Shown: piece by piece, positions 9,846 through 18,656 of the stretch
How the letters are laid out: each line of letters starts with the position of its first letter
Numbering within the stretch: the stretch's first letter is position 1
NCBI GenBank assembly: GCA_050946535.1
Contig: JBMNUZ010000003.1
Span: forward strand, 62,001 to 126,000
Direction of reading: 5' to 3'
Length of the DNA: 64,000 nt
From: RUG708 sp050946535
Lineage (GTDB): Bacteria; Bacillota; Clostridia; Peptostreptococcales; Anaerovoracaceae
Translations under genes and position numbers: made by a program
The notes under the pieces: generated by a model
What the model saw: only the letters and a program-made list of their open reading frames with translations
The model's database searches: none
What the model was told of the DNA's origin: nothing

Positions 9846-9854
9846 TGTTATAAT
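9846..9854 (+). promoter_or_regulatory. extended -10 promoter for the SLH binding-protein gene
   Basis: TGTTATAAT at 9846-9854 follows 250 bases of very AT-rich DNA (about 9600-9845) that holds no gene. Transcription would start near 9861, leaving a leader of about 225 nt. Confidence 0.6.
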
Positions 9855-9860
9855 ATGAAT

Positions 9861-10085
9861 GTGTTATATTCCAAGATCTTCACTGTTTCATCGATTCTGC
9901 TTTGTTTCAGCCTTTTTAAAGGGTAAAGTCCGCCGGAGCTGTCCGGGATGAATTCAGTGAAATAACGGCCGGTCCGCTCTGGATCTGCCGGAAAATAAGA
10001 AGCGGCTGGTTTGGCAAAGCCGGCCGGATACCGTGAAAAAGGCCGTATAAAATATCGCCGGCCAGAAGAAAAGGAGGGTTTAGCT
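9861..10085 (+). other. long structured mRNA leader, candidate riboswitch or attenuator
   Basis: This GC-rich leader lies between a promoter in AT-rich DNA and an exceptionally strong AAGGAGGG ribosome site at 10071-10078. Several complementary GGCCGG/CCGGCC tracts are visible at about 9967, 10018 and 10057. Length and position fit a metabolite-sensing leader for an uptake locus. It shows only fragments reminiscent of the cobalamin box, so I do not assign a class. Confidence 0.35.
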
Positions 10086-12038
10086 TTGAAAAAATTCAGA
10101 AAGCTCACCGCGGTACTTTTAGTCCTCGTGATGCTTCTCTTCAGCGGGACGACAGTTATGGCAGCGTCGTCCTTTTCAGTACCGACGGAGCCGATGAGCA
10201 CCGACGACGGTGTCATTAAAGTAAGCGCCATGCGTGCGGGCCAGATCGCACCGCTGATCCTGGGCGCAGACCTCGTGGCGACCAGCAATCTCGGTGCATC
10301 GTCCGATGATTACAACAAAGTAACGTCTATTCTCGGAGTATTCGGTTCGGACATCAACGAAAGCCCGGATCCGTATCTGTACAATTATTTCTATAATCTG
10401 TACGCAGCTGACAATGGCAAGTCGACGGTAGAAAATGCTACCATCGCGGAAACGCAGATGGAAGGAACCGGCCAGACGACTGAGGTCATCCAGAATGTTC
10501 TCACGCACAGACCGCAGCTGATCCTCTCGCAGGCTCCTGGCACAGGCAGCGCGACAGAGAACTCGTCTTACGCTGATGTAATCAAGACTCTCCCGGAAAA
10601 TACTGATTCCGATACGACTAACGATTACTCACCTTCGTTCTATACCTGCTCGATATCGACGCTGCTCTATCAGTGCGAAAATCTGATCAATCTCGCTGAA
10701 GCTATCAACACTGTCTGCGAAGATCAGAATCTCACTACGCGTTACGGAGACCCTTATGTAATCGCGACAGATTACGACAAGTACGTCTGGGGTTACTATT
10801 TCTACGTAATGAAGGAACTTGAGGAGAAGAATATCGACAAGAAGTCTGTAGCGATTTTATCCTCGACAGAGGACAACGGTGCTACCTGGACTATGCCTGA
10901 GCGTGCCACCACGCCGGATCAGAAAAAACCGAACCGCCTGGTTGAGTACTGCCGCGACAACACTGATCTCCTGTCCGATGAAATCGGAACATCTGCTACG
11001 CTTCAGCAGGTGCTTGACTGTGATGTAGTTATTGCAACCGGAGAAGGCGCAGCTGACACTCTCCGCAGCGCAGCTTCTGCGGCTGGAGTTTCCGAGAGCG
11101 ATCTGCCTATGATCATCGACACTCTGCCGACCTGCCTCTACGGCATGATCATGCAGACTCACGAGAACGGCCTCGGCATTCCTTATTTCATGAGTATTAT
11201 CTACAGCGATGAACTCGATCTCAATCCTGTTTACGCAGCAGCTTATTTCTATCAGAATTTCTTCCACATCACCGACAACCAGGCACTTCAGGAAACGACA
11301 AATACTCTGCTCGCTTCAGCGACTCTGCCGGACAGCGTGACGACGTCGCTCACAAATTACGATCCTGAGTCGATAGAAGAGAAGATCATAGAAGGTATGG
11401 ATTACGCTGAGCAGATTCAGGGTAAGCGCCACGATGATACAGAAGTATGGCAGCCTGACAGGACAGTCGGCATCGGCAGCAGCAGTACAGACGAAGATAC
11501 GCTGCCGTTTACGGATGTATCGGAAGACTCCTGGGCTTACGATTTTATCGAATATGTATACGATAACGATCTGTTCGCCGGCACCTCGGCTACGACATTC
11601 TCACCTGAGATGACGATGGACCGTGCACAGATCATAACCGTTTTATACCGCATGTCGGGCAGTCCTTCAGTATCGACCACATCGAATTTCACAGATGTGA
11701 AATCGACGGACTATTACTACAGTGCGGTCAATTGGGCTGTTCAGAACGGTATAACCAGCGGCGTTTCGGATACGGAATTCGCTCCGGATCGTGCGCTGAC
11801 ACGTGAGGAAATCGCTACGTTCCTGCACCGTTATGCCGGAACGCCTGATTCCGACCAGGATCTGAGCCAGTATACCGACTCGAATCAGATCATGTCGTAC
11901 GCGCTCACAGCAATGAAGTGGGCTAACAGCGAAGGCTACATAACCGGTACATCTTCCACGACGCTCGAACCACTGAAGTCAGCGACACGTGCAGAGGTAG
12001 CATCGATTATTGCCAGATATTCAGAAAGTCTTAACTAA
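10086..12038 (+). CDS. secreted substrate-binding-like protein with three C-terminal SLH domains
   Basis: The TTG at 10086 is chosen because AAGGAGGG lies 7 bases upstream, giving 650 residues. The first 29 form a signal peptide with likely cleavage after VMA. Residues about 45-450 resemble the Fe/B12-type periplasmic-binding fold, seen as a VSAMRAGQIAPLILG start and paired alternating segments. Residues about 475-650 hold three S-layer-homology repeats, each with an FTDV-like start or its variant and a TREE/TRAE-like end. SLH domains anchor proteins to pyruvylated wall polymers, so this protein should sit on the cell surface. It heads the ABC import cluster. The ligand is unknown, and the fold assignment is weaker than the SLH assignment. 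Confidence 0.8.
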   Translation: MKKFRKLTAVLLVLVMLLFSGTTVMAASSFSVPTEPMSTDDGVIKVSAMRAGQIAPLILGADLVATSNLGASSDDYNKVTSILGVFGSDINESPDPYLYNYFYNLYAADNGKSTVENATIAETQMEGTGQTTEVIQNVLTHRPQLILSQAPGTGSATENSSYADVIKTLPENTDSDTTNDYSPSFYTCSISTLLYQCENLINLAEAINTVCEDQNLTTRYGDPYVIATDYDKYVWGYYFYVMKELEEKNIDKKSVAILSSTEDNGATWTMPERATTPDQKKPNRLVEYCRDNTDLLSDEIGTSATLQQVLDCDVVIATGEGAADTLRSAASAAGVSESDLPMIIDTLPTCLYGMIMQTHENGLGIPYFMSIIYSDELDLNPVYAAAYFYQNFFHITDNQALQETTNTLLASATLPDSVTTSLTNYDPESIEEKIIEGMDYAEQIQGKRHDDTEVWQPDRTVGIGSSSTDEDTLPFTDVSEDSWAYDFIEYVYDNDLFAGTSATTFSPEMTMDRAQIITVLYRMSGSPSVSTTSNFTDVKSTDYYYSAVNWAVQNGITSGVSDTEFAPDRALTREEIATFLHRYAGTPDSDQDLSQYTDSNQIMSYALTAMKWANSEGYITGTSSTTLEPLKSATRAEVASIIARYSESLN

Positions 12039-12049
12039 TAAATAAAGCG

Positions 12050-12142
12050 CTCCGGGCCGGTCTGAAACCGGTACGGAGGCAGTTATAACCGGAGAAATAT
12101 TTCCCGGCTGCGGGCGGCAGCGTCTGTGGCCGGGATATTTCT
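12050..12142 (+). other. two hairpins between the SLH binding protein and the ABC operon
   Basis: The first hairpin pairs CTCCG with CGGAG and CCGGT with ACCGG at 12050-12078. The second pairs AGAAATAT-TTCCCGGC at 12093-12108 with GCCGGGATATTTCT at 12129-12142, with one bulge. Neither is followed by a T run, so they may stabilise the upstream mRNA 3' end rather than terminate. Confidence 0.6.
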
Positions 12143-12232
12143 AGAATTAAACATTAAAGAGCGTTTTACGGCACCGGGCTGGTAGCTGAAAACAGCCGCT
12201 GCAGCGAAATGTGTTACACTGCGTAAGCGGAA

Positions 12233-12238
12233 TATAAT
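12233..12238 (+). promoter_or_regulatory. -10 element for the ABC transporter operon
   Basis: TATAAT lies 83 bases before the lipoprotein start, with a weak -35. The leader between them repeats a GCGGCAGC motif three times at about 12244-12296. Confidence 0.45.
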
Positions 12239-12320
12239 CAACTGTGGCAGCGGAATGAATCGGCCGCGGCAGCAGCATGAAATCAGCCGCGGCAGCGGAA
12301 ACTGGAGAGGAGGGATCTTC

Positions 12321-14117
12321 ATGAAAAAAAGAATAGGAATCTTCGTCATGGTGGCCCTTCTGACGGTTGCTCTGGCTGGCTGCAGGCCGAGTCCGGCAGT
12401 CGTCGAGCTGGAGCATACGATGGACGCTCCTGTCGATCAATATGACGATAATCAGTATATCGACAACAGCGAAGAGAATACTCAGAAGAACGACGATCTC
12501 TCGCCGGAGCAAATCGACGATTCATCGACCGATCCGCGGGAAAGACAGAGGCAAGATCCGGTTTCCGGAGATACAGGCCAGGACGGAACGGCACCCGATG
12601 TGACGTGGAATTCTCAAAGCTCGTCTGACCGTACAGTAGGCGGAACGGGAGACCAGGGCCAGTCGGCAGCCACGGAGGACGGCACATCGTCTGACGGCAG
12701 CAATACCGCTTCGGACGGAACAGGCGGAAGCGGCAATGGAACCGGGGACGGCTCAGGCGCCAGCAGCACAGGATCAGGAAACGGCACCAGCGGCAATGGA
12801 ACCGGGGACGGCAGCGGCTCGCCGGGAGCCGGTGAGGCCACGGGAACCAGGCAGATCGTCGATGCGAGCGGCCGGAATGTAGACCTTCCTGAAGACGTGG
12901 CGACCGTTGCAGCACCGGGTGAAGCGGCTCTGATCGTAGAAATGCTCGGCGGAAGCGGACGTCTGGCCGGTTCTTCCGAGAGCTTTGCCAGCGGCTTTGC
13001 AAAGACTGTATTCGCCGACGAAAGCATCGATGAAGTGGACACGCTCTGGGACGGATACGGAACCTCGCCGATGAGCGATGCCGATTTCCAGACGCTTCTG
13101 CAGGAAAAACCGCAGGCAGTCATAGAAATCTCCGGACAGGAGAATTTTTCCGACGATCAGTTAAAACAGCTGGAGGAAAATCAGATAAGCTACGTGGTAA
13201 TTCCTTCGCTGAATACGTACAGCGGCATATGCAGTGCGGTTCAGATGGTCGGCGATGTGCTGGGCACATACGGCGGCGTCGATGCGCCTGCAAATGCAGA
13301 CCGCTATCAGTCCTTCTGCGACGAAGTAATAGAGAAGGCTTCGGAAGGCGGCATGTTCTCGCCGGACGGTATAAATTACGACACCGGCAAATCGGATTCG
13401 TCTTTTTCACAGGAAGACGGCGGCTATGCATTGTTCCTGTCAGGATGGGACAGCAGCGCTTCATGGTCGCTGCACGATGATACGACAGTCGAGCTGGAAG
13501 GCCAGGGTCTGCCGGTCGCAGTCACGGGATATACTTCTTCGCCGGTGAGCTACCTGATGAGCGTCGCCGGTGCAGCCAATACCGCTGCGTTGAAAGAAAA
13601 CTGTTATTCGGTCACCGAACCTTCGAACCGCTACGTTTCCCCGGTCAACTCGGCGAACGAGATCCTGAGCGTTCAGGGCGGATACGGAAAATACGACAAG
13701 AAATACGTGATGACCACGGCGGGCGGCTATTATCTCGGTGAGAAGGAATTTAAAGATGTCATCGTGGCTAACGAGGACATCAAAACAGGCATAGAGAACA
13801 GCAGCCTCTGGGAAAATTACGGCTATCAGCCGTCGAAGAGCGGCCTGACGGGCGGTTATGGATTCAGAAACTCAAAGGGCGTTATCGTCGAGACGACTAT
13901 ACGCGATGATTACAATATCCATGTCAATCCACAGGGCGCCGGCAGCTGGACCGCAGGTTCTGCCGAGAGCGTTCTGGAGGCATTGTGGGTCGCCGATGTA
14001 ATCGGCGGACGCGTCTCAGATTCAGAACTGCGCAGCACTGTGAAATCATTCTATTCCGAATTTTACCGTCACGACCTCACTGATGAACAGTTGAATCAGA
14101 TTCTGGGGAGTGACTAG
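12321..14117 (+). CDS. lipoprotein substrate-binding protein of a FecCD-type ABC importer
   Basis: The ATG at 12321 has AGGAGG 7 bases upstream and gives 598 residues. A lipoprotein signal ends in LAGC with Cys21. Residues about 35-170 are a low-complexity acidic then Gly/Ser/Thr/Asn-rich linker, in which GNGTGDGSG recurs. The binding domain starts near residue 175 with a QIVDASGRNVDLPEDV strand typical of the PF01497 family for siderophores, haem or cobalamin. The linker would lift the receptor through the wall. The permease and ATPase genes follow. The ligand cannot be named from sequence. Confidence 0.85.
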   Translation: MKKRIGIFVMVALLTVALAGCRPSPAVVELEHTMDAPVDQYDDNQYIDNSEENTQKNDDLSPEQIDDSSTDPRERQRQDPVSGDTGQDGTAPDVTWNSQSSSDRTVGGTGDQGQSAATEDGTSSDGSNTASDGTGGSGNGTGDGSGASSTGSGNGTSGNGTGDGSGSPGAGEATGTRQIVDASGRNVDLPEDVATVAAPGEAALIVEMLGGSGRLAGSSESFASGFAKTVFADESIDEVDTLWDGYGTSPMSDADFQTLLQEKPQAVIEISGQENFSDDQLKQLEENQISYVVIPSLNTYSGICSAVQMVGDVLGTYGGVDAPANADRYQSFCDEVIEKASEGGMFSPDGINYDTGKSDSSFSQEDGGYALFLSGWDSSASWSLHDDTTVELEGQGLPVAVTGYTSSPVSYLMSVAGAANTAALKENCYSVTEPSNRYVSPVNSANEILSVQGGYGKYDKKYVMTTAGGYYLGEKEFKDVIVANEDIKTGIENSSLWENYGYQPSKSGLTGGYGFRNSKGVIVETTIRDDYNIHVNPQGAGSWTAGSAESVLEALWVADVIGGRVSDSELRSTVKSFYSEFYRHDLTDEQLNQILGSD

Positions 14118-14187
14118 CCGCCAGGCTGTGCGCAATCTGCGGCGGACAAACCGGCTTTTCCGTTACTGCTGAGAACCATATGTAATT

Positions 14188-15396
14188 ATGAAAGAATACA
14201 ATTCAGCCAAAATTACAGTGATATCCGATGGAGGCACGGATGATTACAATAAGGAACTGCAGAGCCGCTACCGCATGAGCGGAGACGGCCGGCGGATCGC
14301 GGCGCTCTGCGTCGCGCTTGCTGTCCTTATCGTCCTTACAGTTCTGCTCCGGTACGATTTCGTACACAATATTGTCACACCCGGACGCTACCTCGAAACC
14401 ATCGCAAGCCGCCTTGAAGACCTTGGCGGCCTGCTGACCGGGAAAGGCAGCAGAAACAACATCAGCTATTCTATCTTCACCGTACTGATCGCGGGCGTCG
14501 TCGGATCGGTGCTTTCCACCAGCGGCGCAGTCTACCAGGGAATTTACCACAATCCCATGGCGTCTCCGTCGATGCTGGGCGTACAGTCCGGCGGTATGGT
14601 CGCCGCTACACTGTACCTGCTGTTCTGCTGGGATCCGACGCCTGCAACCGAATTTTATACTTTCGACGAGTACACCGCGATGCTGGATGCCATGAGTTTT
14701 TATGATATCTATGCGCGCCAGATCTGGATGATAACCGGATGCCTGGCTGGCGGCGCACTGGTCGTATTTCTGTCGACGCGCGCGGGCAGGGGGAAAATGT
14801 CGACTTTAGTCCTCATCCTCGCCGGCGTCCTTTTCTCTTCGTTTGCAAATACCTTCGTCAATCTGGTCCGTTACTGGTTCATCTACAACGATCCCGGATC
14901 GGTCCGCGCTTATGCGATGATGAATATCTCCATGGGCACTTTCGCAAACACTTATTCGGGGCAGCATTTTCTGATGATAGGCATTCCGTGCGTCATCTGT
15001 CTGGTTCTCATTTTCTCGCAGGCCGGCCGCCTCAACATCCTGATGTTCGGTGAAGACGAAGCGCGGACGCTCGGCCTCAACGTCAACCGCTTCCGGAATC
15101 TTATGTTCCTTCTGTGCACGATCATGTGCGGAATCGTCCTGTCGTTCTGCGGGCAGATAGGTTTCCTGGGACTTATAGTTCCGCATTTTGCCCGTAAGGC
15201 CGCCGGCTCTGACTTCCGCCTGCTTCTGCCGTTCGCCGCGCTGTTCGGCGCGATGAGCATGATACTGATCTACTTTGCAGCCTGCTGCACAGGCTTGACG
15301 TCGAGTCTTAATCTGGTTACCAGCGCCGCCGGAGGCGCGATCTTCTGTTATTTCCTCGTTCGTTACAGGAGGCAGAGCAATGCGGACTGGGCATAA
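14188..15396 (+). CDS. FecCD-family ABC permease, first subunit
   Basis: The protein has 402 residues and multiple membrane segments, with FecCD signatures GAVYQGIYHNPMASPSMLG and CGQIGFLGLIVPH. It would form half of the membrane channel for the ligand bound by the preceding lipoprotein. The ATG at 14188 has a poor ribosome site, so the start is uncertain and the N-terminal 30 polar residues may be shorter in reality. It overlaps the next permease gene by 17 bases, implying coupled translation. Arginine is mostly CGN here, unlike the AGA/AGG of housekeeping neighbours. Confidence 0.9.
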   Translation: MKEYNSAKITVISDGGTDDYNKELQSRYRMSGDGRRIAALCVALAVLIVLTVLLRYDFVHNIVTPGRYLETIASRLEDLGGLLTGKGSRNNISYSIFTVLIAGVVGSVLSTSGAVYQGIYHNPMASPSMLGVQSGGMVAATLYLLFCWDPTPATEFYTFDEYTAMLDAMSFYDIYARQIWMITGCLAGGALVVFLSTRAGRGKMSTLVLILAGVLFSSFANTFVNLVRYWFIYNDPGSVRAYAMMNISMGTFANTYSGQHFLMIGIPCVICLVLIFSQAGRLNILMFGEDEARTLGLNVNRFRNLMFLLCTIMCGIVLSFCGQIGFLGLIVPHFARKAAGSDFRLLLPFAALFGAMSMILIYFAACCTGLTSSLNLVTSAAGGAIFCYFLVRYRRQSNADWA

Positions 15397-16543
15397 CAGG
15401 ACGGACCGGAGAAAAACGGGTCTCCGGACGGAAAAGGACCGCTCCAGCCGTGCCCGCCGCCTGATACTGATAGTCAGTCTAATCGTCTTTGCGGCTGCTC
15501 TCTGCGTGAGCCTATGCGAGCGGACAGGAACACCAGAATTGATCTCACCGGCATACGTGCTCCACAACCTGGGCCTGCGCATCCGGCTGATTATTGCCGG
15601 CCTGTTTCATCTTCCGTTATACGCCGAGCGCAAGTCGCTTATCGCCGACAGCCCGTATTATCTGGAAACCATCGCACGCGTAAGGATCCTGGTCGTCACG
15701 GCCATCTGCGGTGCAGCCATGGCAATCTGCGGCAGCATGTTTCAAATGGTCTTCCGCAACCCGATCGCAGCTCCGATGATGCTCGGCGTTTCAAGCGGAG
15801 TCGATCTCGGACTGCTGATTCTGGTACTCGTTTATTCGGTGGATGCGTTTGCGAAGACGACACAGCGCTATCTGGTCTGCTACGGACTTGCTCTCGCCGT
15901 GCTGGCGGTGGTAGTCCTGCTGGGGAATCTCATGGGCGGAAACAGGAAATCATCTGCCGACCTGCTGCTCGCCGGTTCTGTGGTGTCACAGATAATCAGC
16001 GTCGTCTACACATATCTGCAGTTCAACATGGAGGAAGTCGATCTGCAGACGCTGCAGATGATGTCTATGTACGGTTTTATGGTAAACACATCGTATGATT
16101 TTGCCGGGCGCAGTATCCTGATACTGCTGGCGATTTCAGCCGCCACACTGCTTCCGGTTTTCCTGATGCGTTTCTCATTCGACGTCCTTTCGCTGCCGGA
16201 CGAGGAAGCGCGTCTTCTCGGCGTCCGCCCGCTCATCATGCGGGTGATCGCCATCCTGAGTTCGACGGTTCTGATGACGGCCGTCATCCTCTACTGCGGA
16301 GCGGTCGGCGTCCTGTCCCTGGCAGTGCCGCACCTCTGCCGTTACCTGTTCGGACCTCGCTTCAAAAATATGCTGGCCGGCTGCGCACTTTACGGTGCAG
16401 GTCTGTTGATCCTCTGCCGGAGCATCTGCTCGATGATCTACATCCCGAATATGGGAACGCTTCCGATCGGACCGCTAGCCGGAGTACTTTCGGCACCATT
16501 CCTGGCCGCGGCTATCGTACAGAGAAGGAGGGGATGGGATTGA
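15380..16543 (+). CDS. FecCD-family ABC permease, second subunit
   Basis: The 387-residue membrane protein carries the FecCD segments CGSMFQMVFRNPIAAPMMLG and GAVGVLSLAVPH and overlaps the end of the first permease gene. Two different permeases imply a heterodimeric channel, as in FecCD/FhuB-like importers, rather than a BtuC2 homodimer. Its first 30 residues are strongly basic, which suggests that translation could begin slightly later. Confidence 0.9.
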   Translation: MRTGHNRTDRRKTGLRTEKDRSSRARRLILIVSLIVFAAALCVSLCERTGTPELISPAYVLHNLGLRIRLIIAGLFHLPLYAERKSLIADSPYYLETIARVRILVVTAICGAAMAICGSMFQMVFRNPIAAPMMLGVSSGVDLGLLILVLVYSVDAFAKTTQRYLVCYGLALAVLAVVVLLGNLMGGNRKSSADLLLAGSVVSQIISVVYTYLQFNMEEVDLQTLQMMSMYGFMVNTSYDFAGRSILILLAISAATLLPVFLMRFSFDVLSLPDEEARLLGVRPLIMRVIAILSSTVLMTAVILYCGAVGVLSLAVPHLCRYLFGPRFKNMLAGCALYGAGLLILCRSICSMIYIPNMGTLPIGPLAGVLSAPFLAAAIVQRRRGWD

Positions 16544-16664
16544 CAGGATTATGCAGAAAAGTCTCACGGCATGGCTGTAATATCACCGGGCGGAAATGGC
16601 ATGCGGCCGCGTATGCGGTGTCAGCGCCTGCAGCGCAAATCGTCAGAGGAAGGAGGAACCGTGC

Positions 16665-17483
16665 ATGAAATTGGAAGTCCGCGACGTAGCCTGCGGCTAT
16701 TTTGAAAACGAGCCTGTGCTTGAGCATGTTTCCTTCGATGTATCTTCGGGCGAAATCTGCTGTATTCTCGGACCGAACGGCGTCGGAAAAACGACGCTCT
16801 TCAAAACCATACTGCGGATTCTGAAACGGCAGAACGGAGAGATACGCATCGACGGCGAAGAAATAGACAGCTTCAGCCCGCAGCGCATGGCCGGTACGAT
16901 GGCCTACGTAGCACAGATGCACGTGCCGCCGTTTCCGTACAAAGTCAAAGATGTCGTGATGCTCGGCCGTGTCCCGAGCACCGGCTATTTCAAGCAGCCG
17001 TCGGCAGAAGATTACGACGCTGCAGACAGCGCTATGCATGACATGGGCATCGAAGATCTGGCAGACCGCGCTTACACGGATGTATCTGGAGGTGAGCGCC
17101 AGCTCGTGCTGATCGCCCGCGCACTCGCACAGGAACCCGACATCCTCGTTCTAGACGAACCTACCGCGAATCTGGATTACGGAAACCAGATACGCGTGCT
17201 GGAGAAAATCTCCGCGCTGCGTGACCGCGGCTACATGATCGTCATGACGACCCATTCGCCTGATCATGCATTTTTATGCGATGCCAGCGTTGTTCTCATT
17301 ACGAAAGAACGTCAGGTGATATGCGGTCCTGCCGCGCAGGTGCTTACCGAAAGAAATTTATACAAAGCATACGGCGTAAGGGCGCGGATCGTGCAGTTCC
17401 AGGACGAAACAGGCGAGACCGTGCGCATGTGCGCTCCCCGGTTTGAAAAGAAAACTCAGAAATCTGAAGAAGAGGAAACGTGA
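16665..17483 (+). CDS. ABC transporter ATPase of the FecCD-type importer
   Basis: The ATG at 16665 follows AGGAGG with 8 bases spacing and gives 272 residues. Walker A is GPNGVGKTT near residue 38, the signature is VSGGERQL, Walker B is ILVLDEPTANLD, and the switch histidine lies in TTHSPDH. The sequence groups with FecE/BtuD-like ATPases. It powers the two permeases encoded just upstream. The gene ends 200 bases before moxR with no obvious terminator between, so read-through is likely. Confidence 0.94.
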   Translation: MKLEVRDVACGYFENEPVLEHVSFDVSSGEICCILGPNGVGKTTLFKTILRILKRQNGEIRIDGEEIDSFSPQRMAGTMAYVAQMHVPPFPYKVKDVVMLGRVPSTGYFKQPSAEDYDAADSAMHDMGIEDLADRAYTDVSGGERQLVLIARALAQEPDILVLDEPTANLDYGNQIRVLEKISALRDRGYMIVMTTHSPDHAFLCDASVVLITKERQVICGPAAQVLTERNLYKAYGVRARIVQFQDETGETVRMCAPRFEKKTQKSEEEET

Positions 17484-17684
17484 AACGGCCTGCCGGCAGG
17501 CACGGCGCGTTTCATGTGTCCGGACGAACGGACGGGAAGCAGCCACGAGCCGTACAAAAATAAGGCGAATGCTGTAAGGGAGAGAAACCACGGCGTCGTC
17601 TCAACAGGCGGACAACAGATACTGTCAAAGATATAAAAAAATCTGCTCCGGCCCGGCCGGCCAGCAGAGACGGAGGAATTATCA

Positions 17685-18656
17685 ATGGAAAAAAGCGGAA
17701 TGGATCCGGCGGAAGTGAAAGCGGCGAGCCAGTCGATCAAGGCTATCGTCGACAATGTTGAAAAGGTAATAATAGGCAAACGCAGCGTCATAGAGCTGTG
17801 CATCATGACTATGCTCAGCGGCGGCCACGTCCTGATCGAAGATGTGCCGGGAGTAGGCAAGACGAGCCTGATCTCTGCCATCTCGAAAACCATCTCCTGT
17901 GACTTCAGCCGTATCCAGTTCACGCCGGACATCATGCCGTCCGATGTTACGGGTTTCTCGGTATTCAATCAGAAGACAGGAGAATTCGAATTCCGCCCCG
18001 GAGCCATAATGAGCAACATCGTTCTGGCGGATGAAATCAACCGCGCATCGGCGAAAACCCAGGCGGCCCTTCTCGAAGCAATGGAAGAACGTCAGGTGAC
18101 GGTCGACTCCAATACATATCGTCTGGAGGAGCCGTTCATGGTGCTCGCGACCGAGAATCCGATCGATTCATTCGGTACGTATCCGCTGCCGGAAGCTCAG
18201 ATAGACAGATTTCTCATGAAGATCTCCGTCGGATATCCGACACCTGACCAGGAAGTGCGCATCGCATTCCAGTCAAGCGGTGAGCCTGTCGAGCTGGGAG
18301 CCGTCGCGACCGGAGAAGACATTCAGACGCTGCGGAAGCAGGCCGCGAGCGTGCTCATTAAAGAAGGAGTGGCGAGGTATATCGTGGACATAGTCACCGC
18401 GACGCGCAGCCATCCTGATCTCGTCCTCGGGAGCAGCCCGCGCGGTACCATCGCCATGTATTCCGCATGCCGGGCCTGGGCTCTTTACCACGGCCGAGAC
18501 TACGTGACGCCTGACGACGTCAAATACATGGCTCCGCACATCCTGCCGCACCGCCTGATCCTCAACCACGAAGCAAAAATCGCAGGCCGCACCGGCAAAG
18601 ACGTGATCGACGAAATCCTTCACAGAGTAATCGTACCGATGGGTGATGCGTCATGA
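17685..18656 (+). CDS. MoxR-family AAA+ ATPase
   Basis: The 323-residue protein has the MoxR layout: Walker A GVGKTS after LIEDVPG, then ADEINRASAKTQAALLEAMEER with Walker B, the ATENPID sensor segment, and the C-terminal lid with SSPRGT. MoxR proteins act as chaperones for metal-centre insertion or for activation of partner complexes, usually with a DUF58 or VWA protein. The stop overlaps the DUF58 start by 4 bases. An AGACGGAGG ribosome site precedes the ATG. Confidence 0.93.
   Translation: MEKSGMDPAEVKAASQSIKAIVDNVEKVIIGKRSVIELCIMTMLSGGHVLIEDVPGVGKTSLISAISKTISCDFSRIQFTPDIMPSDVTGFSVFNQKTGEFEFRPGAIMSNIVLADEINRASAKTQAALLEAMEERQVTVDSNTYRLEEPFMVLATENPIDSFGTYPLPEAQIDRFLMKISVGYPTPDQEVRIAFQSSGEPVELGAVATGEDIQTLRKQAASVLIKEGVARYIVDIVTATRSHPDLVLGSSPRGTIAMYSACRAWALYHGRDYVTPDDVKYMAPHILPHRLILNHEAKIAGRTGKDVIDEILHRVIVPMGDAS

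Noticed and set aside
9880..9960. Assigned cobalamin riboswitch
   Set aside because: A few stretches resemble the cobalamin box, but the order and spacing of conserved elements do not fit; kept only as an unassigned leader.
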